Shown here in pieces: positions 1-6,462 of a stretch of 22,954 bases of DNA (position 1 is its first letter; the number at the start of each line of letters is the position of its first letter). The translations under genes were made by a program, and so were the position numbers. The notes beneath the pieces were generated by a model. It saw nothing but the letters and a program-made list of their open reading frames with translations, made no database searches and had not been told where the DNA came from. The DNA comes from an uncultured Bacilli bacterium (GTDB lineage: Bacteria > Bacillota_I > Bacilli_A > RF39 > UBA660), in contig CAKPCA010000020.1 in the NCBI GenBank assembly GCA_934141145.1, forward strand, positions 1 to 22,954, in the 5' to 3' direction.

Positions 1-300
1 GTAGATAAATATATAACAAAAGTAACAATAGTGAATAATGATCCAGAGTTTATGAGTTATATGAGTGAAGAAGAAGACAAAAGGAAGATACAAAATAGTT
101 TATATAATGAATCAAGAGAAAAAGGATATAACTCTGGATTAAAAAAAGGCCTAAAAGATGGTAAAAAAGAAGGCATAGAACAAGGAATAAAGGAAGGCTC
201 CATAGCAGTAGCAAGAAATTTATTATCTATGAATATGAAAGTGGAAGACATATCAAAAGCAACTGGTTTATCTATAGATGAAATAAATAAATTACTATAG
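1..300 (+). CDS. C-terminal part of an Rpn-family (PD-(D/E)XK) nuclease/transposase-like protein, cut by the window edge
   Basis: The reading frame is open from base 1 and ends with TAG at 298-300, so the gene starts upstream of the window. The GTG at 31 is only an internal codon. The visible tail has an acidic stretch, then a run of Gly-Lys-Glu repeats (KKGLKDGKKEGIEQGIKEG), then a short helix and a final LSMNMKVEDISKATGLSIDEINKLL-like helix-turn-helix segment. That layout is the usual C-terminus of the Rpn/recombination-promoting nuclease family (formerly called putative transposase YhgA-like). These are PD-(D/E)XK nucleases thought to promote RecA-independent recombination. The catalytic domain is outside the window, so activity cannot be judged. 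The identification rests only on the characteristic repeat tail and terminal motif. Confidence 0.75.
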   Translation, partial: VDKYITKVTIVNNDPEFMSYMSEEEDKRKIQNSLYNESREKGYNSGLKKGLKDGKKEGIEQGIKEGSIAVARNLLSMNMKVEDISKATGLSIDEINKLL

Positions 301-329
301 TTGACTATTTTATTTATTTATAATAAAAT
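301..329 (+). promoter_or_regulatory. Promoter of tyrS T-box transcript
   Basis: TTGACT (301-306), a 17-base spacer and TAAAAT (324-329) form a good sigma-A promoter. It starts right after the stop of the preceding gene. Transcription would begin near 336 and give a leader of about 225 bases before tyrS. Confidence 0.7.
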
Positions 330-335
330 ATAATT

Positions 336-542
336 GTAATTTGATTGTGATTAATATATAAGTAGTTATTAATTATGAAAGAAGAGACTTAGTGGTAAGC
401 TGAAAACTAAGCATAATAATAATGAAATTACAATATTATGAATTAAAACGTAAATTCATGCGTTAAATGAAAAAGAGAGCATAGAAAAGTCTATGAAGTA
501 AGGTGGTACCGCGTTTAATCGTCCTTACATCATAGGCTTTTT
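336..542 (+). promoter_or_regulatory. T-box riboswitch leader (tyrosine) controlling tyrS
   Basis: The leader carries the T-box sequence AAGGTGGTACCGCG at 500-513. Its bulge UGGU (504-507) would pair with the ACCA 3' end of uncharged tRNA-Tyr. A TAC triplet at 429-431 followed by A is the likely Tyr specifier codon in Stem I. The 3' part can fold either as the antiterminator or as the terminator listed separately. Known mechanism: uncharged tRNA stabilises the antiterminator and allows tyrS transcription. The Tyr assignment is supported by the downstream gene. The specifier position is inferred without a full Stem I fold. Confidence 0.92.
489..542 (+). terminator. Regulated terminator of the T-box
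   Basis: Arms 489-503 and 523-537 pair in 14 of 15 positions (one A-A mismatch, one G-T) and are followed by TTTTT at 538-542. The 5' arm includes the start of the T-box motif, so this hairpin and the antiterminator exclude each other. Confidence 0.88.
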
Positions 543-563
543 ATATATTTGGGAGGAATAAAT

Positions 564-1796
564 ATGAAATTTTATGATGAATTAAAATGGAGAGGTCTTA
601 TTAAAGATGAGGCTGGTGATGACTTAGAAAAAATAATAAACGAAAAGAATTCTTGTTTCTATTGGGGTACAGATCCTACTGCTGATAGCCTTCATATTGG
701 GCATTATTCTAGTTTAGTAACTGCAAAGAGACTTGCAAAAGCAGGATTTCATCCAATATTATTAGTTGGAGGAGCAACTGGTATGATAGGTGATCCAAGA
801 CCAACATCAGAAAGAGAAATTATCTCAAAAGAAACAGTTTTAAATAACGTTGAATCTATAAAGAAACAAGTTGAAAAAATATTTGATGGTAATGTTGAAG
901 TAGTTAATAATTATGATTGGTACAAAGATGTTAATATTCTTGATTTTTTAAGAGATACAGGAAAATATATTAATGTTAATTATATGCTTAATAAAGATAT
1001 TATTAGTAGAAGACTTGAAACTGGTATAACATTTGCGGAGTTTACTTATACATTATTACAAGGTAATGACTTTGTACATTTATATGAAGAAAAAAATTGT
1101 ATAATGCAAGCTGCAGGTTCTGATCAATGGGGTAATATTACAACTGGAATTGAATTAATAAACAAAAAATTAGGTAAAAAAGCATATGCATTTACAATGC
1201 CTTTAATACTTGATGCAAATGGTAAAAAATTTGGAAAATCAGAAGGAAATGCATTATGGCTTGATATAAATAAAACATCAAGCTATGAAATATATCAATA
1301 TTTAATAAATAGTAGTGATGAAAAAGTAGAAGAATATTTGAAAGTATTTACATTCTTGAGTAAAGAAGAAATTGAAAAAGTTATGAGCGAACACAATGAA
1401 TGTCCAGAAAAAAGAATTGCTCAAAAAACGCTTGCAAAAGAAATCATAACTGATTTACATGGTATAAATGAATATAATAAAGCATTAAAAATAACAGAAG
1501 CATTATTTAGTGGTGATATTGCATCACTTTCTGAAGATGAATTAAAAGATGCCTTATCAGGAGTTCAAACAGAGACTATAACAGAAGAAATGAATATTGT
1601 TGATATGCTTGTAAATACTAATATTTTATCAAGTAAAAGAGAAGCAAGAGAATTTGTTAATAATGGTTCAATAAGTATTAATGGAGAAAAAATAAATTTT
1701 TTAGATACACTTGTAAATAGAGATAAAGCATTATATAATAAGTATATAGTAGTTCGTCGTGGTAAGAAGAAATACTATTTAGTAATATTTAAATAA
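564..1796 (+). CDS. tyrS: Tyrosyl-tRNA synthetase
   Basis: Charges tRNA-Tyr with tyrosine in the cytoplasm. This is a class I synthetase of 410 residues, the normal length for the bacterial short-motif TyrRS. The HIGH motif is exact at residues 44-47 within TADSLHIGHYSS. The KMSKS equivalent is KFGKS at 222-226. A GSDQWGN tyrosine-pocket motif lies between them, and an S4 RNA-binding domain (SSKREAREFVNNGSISINGEKI) ends the protein. The ATG at 564 follows GGGAGG at 551-556. An in-frame TTG at 549 lies before that ribosome-binding site and is rejected as start. Expression is controlled by the upstream T-box. The next gene starts 10 bases after the stop, so they probably share a transcript. Confidence 0.98.
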   Translation: MKFYDELKWRGLIKDEAGDDLEKIINEKNSCFYWGTDPTADSLHIGHYSSLVTAKRLAKAGFHPILLVGGATGMIGDPRPTSEREIISKETVLNNVESIKKQVEKIFDGNVEVVNNYDWYKDVNILDFLRDTGKYINVNYMLNKDIISRRLETGITFAEFTYTLLQGNDFVHLYEEKNCIMQAAGSDQWGNITTGIELINKKLGKKAYAFTMPLILDANGKKFGKSEGNALWLDINKTSSYEIYQYLINSSDEKVEEYLKVFTFLSKEEIEKVMSEHNECPEKRIAQKTLAKEIITDLHGINEYNKALKITEALFSGDIASLSEDELKDALSGVQTETITEEMNIVDMLVNTNILSSKREAREFVNNGSISINGEKINFLDTLVNRDKALYNKYIVVRRGKKKYYLVIFK

Positions 1797-1806
1797 GGAG
1801 GATATT

Positions 1807-2184
1807 ATGTCAAAGTTATTTTCAAAGGAAAAAGATATATTTTTAAAAATAATTAATTCTATTTTAGTACTATGGTTAATAGTCGCAATTGTTATTACAT
1901 TTGGAGTAGGAATAAATATACTTAATAAGGAAAAGGTACCTACTTATGGGGAATATGCAAAAAATGTATGTACTTTAGATAAGTTACCATATGAATGTAC
2001 TTCAGATGAATGTAAAATAGAAGTAGATAAAGAAAGAAAAGAAAACTGTGAAACAAATTATGTAAATGATAAAAAACAAATAGAAGATATGAATAAAGCT
2101 AATATTAACAATATATTAATTTCTATTTCTAATATAGTAATTGTTGCTTTATTCTTACATATATTAAATAAAAAGTCAAAATAA
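1807..2184 (+). CDS. Small membrane protein with two transmembrane segments and a Cys-containing outer loop
   Basis: I do not recognise this 125-residue protein. Residues about 14-37 form a strong hydrophobic helix and about 101-118 a second one, with a basic C-terminal tail. The 60-residue loop between them is charged and has four cysteines (C55, C64, C69, C81). By the positive-inside rule the loop lies outside the membrane, where two disulfides are possible. The start has an AAGGAGG ribosome site overlapping the tyrS stop. With only 10 bases between them it is probably co-transcribed with tyrS and ends at the terminator at 2185-2210. No catalytic motif is visible. It is unlikely to be spurious given the good ribosome site and typical codon use, but function is unknown. 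Confidence 0.75.
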   Translation: MSKLFSKEKDIFLKIINSILVLWLIVAIVITFGVGINILNKEKVPTYGEYAKNVCTLDKLPYECTSDECKIEVDKERKENCETNYVNDKKQIEDMNKANINNILISISNIVIVALFLHILNKKSK

Positions 2185-2210
2185 AAAAGAATCCAAATAT
2201 GGATTCTTTT
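2185..2210. terminator. Bidirectional terminator between tyrS operon and rpsD
   Basis: Perfect 10-base arms AAAAGAATCC (2185-2194) and GGATTCTTTT (2201-2210) around a 6-base loop, with A-rich and T-rich flanks. It can end the tyrS operon on the plus strand and rpsD on the minus strand. Confidence 0.85.
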
Positions 2211-2211
2211 A

Positions 2212-2814
2212 TTATCTACTATAAAATTCAACAATTAATGCTTCGTTGATATCGCTATTTAATTCGCTTCTTTCAGGATATCTTACATAAGTACCTTCAA
2301 GTTTATTTTTATCGAATGTAACATAGTCAACAGTACTATTAACAGATTCTAATGATTCTTTAATAGCTTTATGTTCTTTAGATGAATCTTTAACACTGAT
2401 AACATCTCCTGGAACTACATTGTATGATGGAATATCAACTTTTTTACCATTAACTAAGATATGTCCATGGTTAACGATTTGTCTTGCACCTCTTCTTGTT
2501 TTAGAAAGTCCCATACGATAAACAACGTTATCTAATCTACTTTCAAGTAACTTTAATAGGTTTTCACCATGTATACCTTGCATTTTACCTGCTCTATTAA
2601 ATAAAGCTCTGAATTGTTTTTCATTAAGACCATAAGTAAATCTAACTTTTTGTTTTTCACTTAATTGAATAGAATAGTTAGAAGCTTTACCTTTTCTGTC
2701 TTGACCATGTTGACCAGGTCTATAAGCTCTTTTAGCTAAATCTTTACCATTTTCAAGTGTTGAAAATGAAACTCTACGGCTTTTCTTATAAGCAGGACCA
2801 ATATATCTTGCCAT
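2212..2814 (-). CDS. rpsD: 30S ribosomal protein S4
   Basis: Primary 16S rRNA-binding protein of the small subunit, needed early in 30S assembly. At 200 residues it is the normal length. It begins MARYIGPAYKKSRR and has the conserved YRPGQHGQ segment. It then has the S4 RNA-binding domain at about 92-150 (LESRLDNVVYRMGLSKTRRG, HGHILVNGKKVDIPSY). The N-terminus has no zinc-binding cysteine set, so it is the C-minus type. The start is preceded by AAAGGAG with 7 bases spacing. In Bacillus S4 represses its own synthesis through a long mRNA leader, and a long leader is present here (2815-2987). The gene sits divergent to ezrA and next to tyrS, as in B. subtilis. Confidence 0.98.
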   Translation of the reverse strand: MARYIGPAYKKSRRVSFSTLENGKDLAKRAYRPGQHGQDRKGKASNYSIQLSEKQKVRFTYGLNEKQFRALFNRAGKMQGIHGENLLKLLESRLDNVVYRMGLSKTRRGARQIVNHGHILVNGKKVDIPSYNVVPGDVISVKDSSKEHKAIKESLESVNSTVDYVTFDKNKLEGTYVRYPERSELNSDINEALIVEFYSR

Positions 2815-2987
2815 TTTCCTTCTCCTTTCTATAAGATTTTCAAACCTTAAGTAATCTATCTGCCAGTAATAGGGTGTTACTAACTAATATTTTCCTATGC
2901 GTAGCTTATAAAGGGCATAGTACTAATAATACTTATACGCTAAAATAACACATTATCTACTTCAGAGTAGTGCTACAAAATGTTTGC
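2815..2987 (-). promoter_or_regulatory. Long structured rpsD leader, probable S4 autoregulatory element
   Basis: About 170 bases of mRNA leader separate the promoter at 2994-3021 from the rpsD start. On the minus strand it can form several small helices: CTAC/GTAG around TCTGAA, CTATGC/GCATAG around a 14-base loop, and AGTAA/TTACT. Firmicute rpsD leaders are known to bind S4 for feedback control. The position and length fit that class, but I have not matched the consensus pseudoknot, so the assignment is inferred. Confidence 0.55.
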
Positions 2988-2993
2988 ATATGT

Positions 2994-3021
2994 ATTATAA
3001 CATAAAATATTAAATAGTCAA
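2994..3021 (-). promoter_or_regulatory. rpsD promoter
   Basis: On the minus strand, TTGACT (3021-3016), a 16-base spacer and TATAAT (2999-2994). This is a near-consensus sigma-A promoter, as expected for a ribosomal protein gene. Confidence 0.8.
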
Positions 3022-3049
3022 ACAAAATAATTAGTAACGAAAATAAAAA

Positions 3050-3077
3050 TTGCTAAAAAGATAGAAATTAGTATAAA
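3050..3077 (+). promoter_or_regulatory. Candidate ezrA promoter
   Basis: TTGCTA (3050-3055), 16 bases, TATAAA (3072-3077). A moderate match upstream of ezrA. The AT-rich setting makes chance matches likely. Confidence 0.4.
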
Positions 3078-3127
3078 AATGTAGTATTTTGTGTTAAAAT
3101 AATATTAATAGTAGGAGAGTGGATACT

Positions 3128-4843
3128 TTGAGTAAAAATTTAATGATAGTTACAATTTATCTTATTGTTATTATTTTATTTACAATAATTATGGTAATTA
3201 AAAGTAAAAAACAAAATAAAGCTATTAGAAATGCAATATCAGAACTTGAAAGAGAAAAAAATCAAGTAATAGGTGCGCCAATTTTAAATGAGTTATCTAA
3301 AGTTGAAGCTTTAATAAATGATGATAAATTAAAAGCAAAATATGATAACTGGCAAAATAGATTTGATGATATAAGAAATAAAAATATACCAGAAATAACA
3401 GATATGCTTTTAGATGCAGATAGTTATGCAGATGCTAGAAAATATAAGCAACTTCGTGCATTACTTGCAGATGTAGAACTTAAAATTTACAAATTAAGAG
3501 AAAAAACAAATAAACTTTTATCAGAAATAAAGGAAATAACTTTAAGTGAAGAAAAGAATAGAGACCAAATTGTAAGACTTAAAAATAAGTATAGAAAATT
3601 AAAATCTGATTATGAAAAAAATAAATCAGAGTATGAACCAGTTACTAATCAAATAGAATTACAATTTGAAAATATTGAAAAAAGATTTCAAGAATTTGAA
3701 ATTGTTATGGAAAAGAAAGATTATGATGAGATTAATTATATTGTAAAAGGAATAAGTGATATGATTGAACATATGGAGTATGTTGTAAAAGAAGTACCAG
3801 CTATACTTATTATGTGTAATGATTTAGTCCCAAGTAAAATAGAAGATATTTCAAATATATATATAAAAATGACTAGAGAAATGTATCAACTAGACTATTT
3901 AAATGTTGAATACAATATAAAAGAAACTCAAAAAAAATTAAAGGATATTTTAGATAGAGTAAAAGTTTTGAATCTTGAAGATGTATTGTTTGAACTTAAA
4001 ACTATAATAAATTATTTTGATTCATTATATAATGATTTTGAAATAGAAAAAATGTCAAGAAAAACTTTTGATTCTAATATGAAATCATTTAAAGTAAAAT
4101 TAGTAAGAACAAATAAAGCAATAACTGGATTAATGAGTGAACTTTCTACACTAAAAACTAATTATGATTTAAAAGATGAAGATATAAAAAGATTAAATGT
4201 AATAAATCATGAAATAGATAATATAAAAAATGCATATAATAATTTAATGGATTGTAGTAAGAATCATTCATTTCCATATTCTAAAATGGTAAAAGAATTA
4301 GATATTTTAATCATTAAAGTTTCTAAATTAGATGAAACATTAAATTATGATCTTAAAACAATTGGTAGTATGAAGGAAGATGAAATAAGAGCAAGAGAAC
4401 AACTTGATAGTATTAAAGATTTAGTAAAAAAATCACGAAATAGAATTAGACTTTATAATATACCAGTTGTACCTGATAATTATTTTGTAGAGTTAAAAGA
4501 TGCTAGTGATGCAATAAAAGAAATACAAAAAGAACTTAATAAGAAACCAATAAATATTGAAGTATTAAATATAAGAGTAGACACTGCAAGAGATTTAGCT
4601 TTTAAGGTATTTAATACTACAAATAGTTTACTTAAGACTATTGTTATGTTAGAAGAAACTTTAGTATATGGAAATAGATATAGAAGTGAAAAAGAAAAAG
4701 TTAATGAAGAATTAAATTTGGCTGAAAAATTATTTTACAAAGGTTCGTATAAAAAAGCATTAGAAGTAACCATGAATGCAATAGATTATGTTGAACCAGG
4801 TATTCATAACAAAATAATAGCAGCGTATGAAAATGCGAGTTAG
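3128..4843 (+). CDS. ezrA: Septation ring formation regulator EzrA
   Basis: EzrA is a membrane-anchored cytoplasmic protein that binds FtsZ, prevents extra Z-rings and links the ring to PBP1 and GpsB. Here it is 571 residues, close to the 562 of B. subtilis. It has a short N-terminal outer segment, one hydrophobic anchor at about 5-23 (MIVTIYLIVIILFTIIMVI), a basic KSKKQ stop-transfer, then a long charged, helical, spectrin-like coiled-coil body to the C-terminus. TTG at 3128 is the preferred start because AGGAG at 3113-3117 lies 10 bases before it. The GTG at 3119 would sit directly on the ribosome site. Position next to divergent rpsD matches other Bacilli. Identification rests on topology, length and synteny more than on a sharp motif. 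Confidence 0.88.
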   Translation: MSKNLMIVTIYLIVIILFTIIMVIKSKKQNKAIRNAISELEREKNQVIGAPILNELSKVEALINDDKLKAKYDNWQNRFDDIRNKNIPEITDMLLDADSYADARKYKQLRALLADVELKIYKLREKTNKLLSEIKEITLSEEKNRDQIVRLKNKYRKLKSDYEKNKSEYEPVTNQIELQFENIEKRFQEFEIVMEKKDYDEINYIVKGISDMIEHMEYVVKEVPAILIMCNDLVPSKIEDISNIYIKMTREMYQLDYLNVEYNIKETQKKLKDILDRVKVLNLEDVLFELKTIINYFDSLYNDFEIEKMSRKTFDSNMKSFKVKLVRTNKAITGLMSELSTLKTNYDLKDEDIKRLNVINHEIDNIKNAYNNLMDCSKNHSFPYSKMVKELDILIIKVSKLDETLNYDLKTIGSMKEDEIRAREQLDSIKDLVKKSRNRIRLYNIPVVPDNYFVELKDASDAIKEIQKELNKKPINIEVLNIRVDTARDLAFKVFNTTNSLLKTIVMLEETLVYGNRYRSEKEKVNEELNLAEKLFYKGSYKKALEVTMNAIDYVEPGIHNKIIAAYENAS

Positions 4844-4854
4844 GGGGAGTAAAA

Positions 4855-5499
4855 ATGAGAGATAGTGAATCAAGGAGATATATAAAAGAAGAATGTGCTA
4901 AGATTAGACAAAGAATTGTATTAGAAGAGGAATTAAGAAAAAAAAGAGAAGAAGAAGAGCGCATACGAAAAGAAAAAATGAAAGAAATATTAAAAAAAAT
5001 AAAATATAGAATTTTTAAGCCAAAAGTTATATTAACAACATTAATTGTAGGAACTGGTTCATTAATTACTAGTTGTGTAAAAAATGAATATAAATTAGCT
5101 GGTTCTGCTATAAATAAACTTAGTATTGAAGTAGGAATACATGGTGGGCTTAAAGATATAAATGAAAATGAGTACATTTATAATCTAAATGACCATATTG
5201 AAAATGGTGACTGTGTAATACCTAATAATGGTACTGATGTAGAAGATAGAATAAGTGAATACTGCAATGTAAATGATCTTCCAGAATGTGTAAAAGTTGC
5301 GGCTATAGAAAAATTTCATTATTATATGAGTAATGATTACATTAATGGTGATAAAATTAATCTTTCAAGTATATATAATAAATATAATAAAAATCCAGAA
5401 GAAAATATAAAACTTTCTAATGGTGATGAAATAATAATAGATGATGGTGTTGTAACATATGTTTATAGCGATGAAAAATCAAATGGACTATCAAGATAG
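4855..5499 (+). CDS. Unknown protein: charged coiled N-terminus, then signal-like helix with lipobox, then outer domain
   Basis: I do not recognise this 214-residue protein. Residues 1-50 are extremely rich in Glu, Arg and Lys (about 25-45 is almost only charged) and look like a coiled coil. A hydrophobic stretch follows at about 58-73, ending in ITSC at 71-74, which fits the lipobox with C74 as the lipidated cysteine. The rest (75-214) is a polar domain with C119, C137 and C145 region cysteines and no known motif. The ATG at 4855 has a GGGGAG ribosome site. An alternative start at M42 would make a textbook lipoprotein signal peptide but has no clear ribosome site. It begins 11 bases after ezrA, so it is probably co-transcribed with it. 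It may be a membrane protein rather than a lipoprotein. Confidence 0.72.
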   Translation: MRDSESRRYIKEECAKIRQRIVLEEELRKKREEEERIRKEKMKEILKKIKYRIFKPKVILTTLIVGTGSLITSCVKNEYKLAGSAINKLSIEVGIHGGLKDINENEYIYNLNDHIENGDCVIPNNGTDVEDRISEYCNVNDLPECVKVAAIEKFHYYMSNDYINGDKINLSSIYNKYNKNPEENIKLSNGDEIIIDDGVVTYVYSDEKSNGLSR

Positions 5500-5525
5500 A
5501 AATGTGTAATCATTTCTATTTTTTT
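5496..5525 (+). terminator. Terminator of the ezrA operon
   Basis: Perfect 9-base stem ATAGAAATG (5496-5504) / CATTTCTAT (5511-5519) with a 6-base loop and a run of T to 5525. The stem overlaps the stop codon of the preceding gene. Confidence 0.88.
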
Positions 5526-5551
5526 ACATATAATTTTGTAGGTGATAGTCT

Positions 5552-6400
5552 GTGAATAATAATCTAAAGAAATTTACGCAAGTGTTTAGTATACTTCTTT
5601 TAGCTGGATTTAGTTTCTTTTATACTGAAAAAGTAACGCAAATTGTTAGAAATAATGATCCAATAATGCTAAAAATAAAAGATGCAAAAAAGACTATAAG
5701 TGTAGCTAAAATAGATCCAGTAATAAATGATGATGAATATATAACTGGTGTAAATGGTTGTGATATAGATGTTGATAAAAGTTATACAAAGATGAAAAAT
5801 GTAGGAGAATATAAAGAAGAACTACTTGTACTTAGTGAAACAGTAATAGATAAAAAAATAAAAAATAAATATATAATATCTGGTAATAAGAATGAAAAAA
5901 ATGTATCAATAGTTTTTATCATAAAAGATAAAGTAAATAATAATCTTGTAAATTATTTAAATTCTAGGAAAGTTAATGCAAACTTTTTTATAGAAGGAAA
6001 TTATTTAAGTAAAAATATAGTTAATATTAAAGAACTTGCATCTAATCACAGTATTTATTATTTAGGAACAGATGGTAAATATTCAGACAAATATATGATT
6101 TATAATAATAATTTAATAAATATTAATACAAAAAATGAATCTAACTATTGCATTACAGATAAAAAAGATGAAAAATTATTAAAACTATGTACAGATTATG
6201 ATATGAAAACTATAAAGGCAGATTATATAGAAAACAATATTTTAGATACTATAAAAAATAATTTAACAAATGGTGAAATCATAGTTTTCAATTCAGATGA
6301 TGAAGAAGAAATAAAAATTTCAATAAATTATATATTATCTAAAGGATATAATATTGTTTCCTTAAATAATTTATTAAATGAAAGTAATAATTGTAAATAA
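5552..6400 (+). CDS. Membrane-anchored, degenerate polysaccharide deacetylase-like (NodB-fold) protein
   Basis: The protein has 282 residues and a GTG start after a TAGGTGAT ribosome site. Residues about 8-24 are a hydrophobic anchor or signal. After a linker region, residues about 117-275 follow the pattern of the NodB polysaccharide deacetylase fold. A VSIVFIIKD strand leads, then a helix, then NANFFIEGNYL at 142-152 (usual form VKATFFVDG). A later NYC...LLKLC region, an IIVFNSDD strand and an ILSKGYNIVSLNNLL ending follow, as in real deacetylases. The catalytic and metal-binding residues expected of the family are not seen: the first strand lacks the Asp-Asp pair and there is no His-x3-His motif. 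It is therefore probably a non-catalytic relative that could bind wall glycans outside the cell. The fold assignment is by pattern only. Confidence 0.68.
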   Translation: MNNNLKKFTQVFSILLLAGFSFFYTEKVTQIVRNNDPIMLKIKDAKKTISVAKIDPVINDDEYITGVNGCDIDVDKSYTKMKNVGEYKEELLVLSETVIDKKIKNKYIISGNKNEKNVSIVFIIKDKVNNNLVNYLNSRKVNANFFIEGNYLSKNIVNIKELASNHSIYYLGTDGKYSDKYMIYNNNLININTKNESNYCITDKKDEKLLKLCTDYDMKTIKADYIENNILDTIKNNLTNGEIIVFNSDDEEEIKISINYILSKGYNIVSLNNLLNESNNCK

Positions 6401-6424
6401 TTACCTATTTGGGTAATTTTTTTC
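6399..6424 (+). terminator. Terminator downstream of the NodB-like gene
   Basis: Stem AATTACC (6399-6405) / GGTAATT (6412-6418) with a 6-base loop, then T to 6424. It overlaps the stop codon of the preceding gene. Confidence 0.85.
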
Positions 6425-6437
6425 TTTATGATATACT
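6409..6437 (+). promoter_or_regulatory. Candidate promoter of the U32 gene, embedded in the terminator
   Basis: TTGGGT (6409-6414), 17 bases, TATACT (6432-6437). The -35 box lies inside the preceding terminator hairpin. Transcription would start near 6444, giving a leader of only about 20 bases. Confidence 0.5.
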
Positions 6438-6462
6438 ATATATGAAAAAGGAAGTGGCAGTT

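Noticed and set aside
549..563. TTG start for tyrS at 549
   Set aside because: It lies before the GGGAGG ribosome site. ATG 564 has correct spacing and gives the normal TyrRS N-terminus.
4701..5177. 158-codon minus-strand frame opposite the ezrA end and next gene
   Set aside because: It overlaps two well-supported plus-strand genes, lacks a ribosome site, and its composition is the mirror of charged coiled-coil codons.
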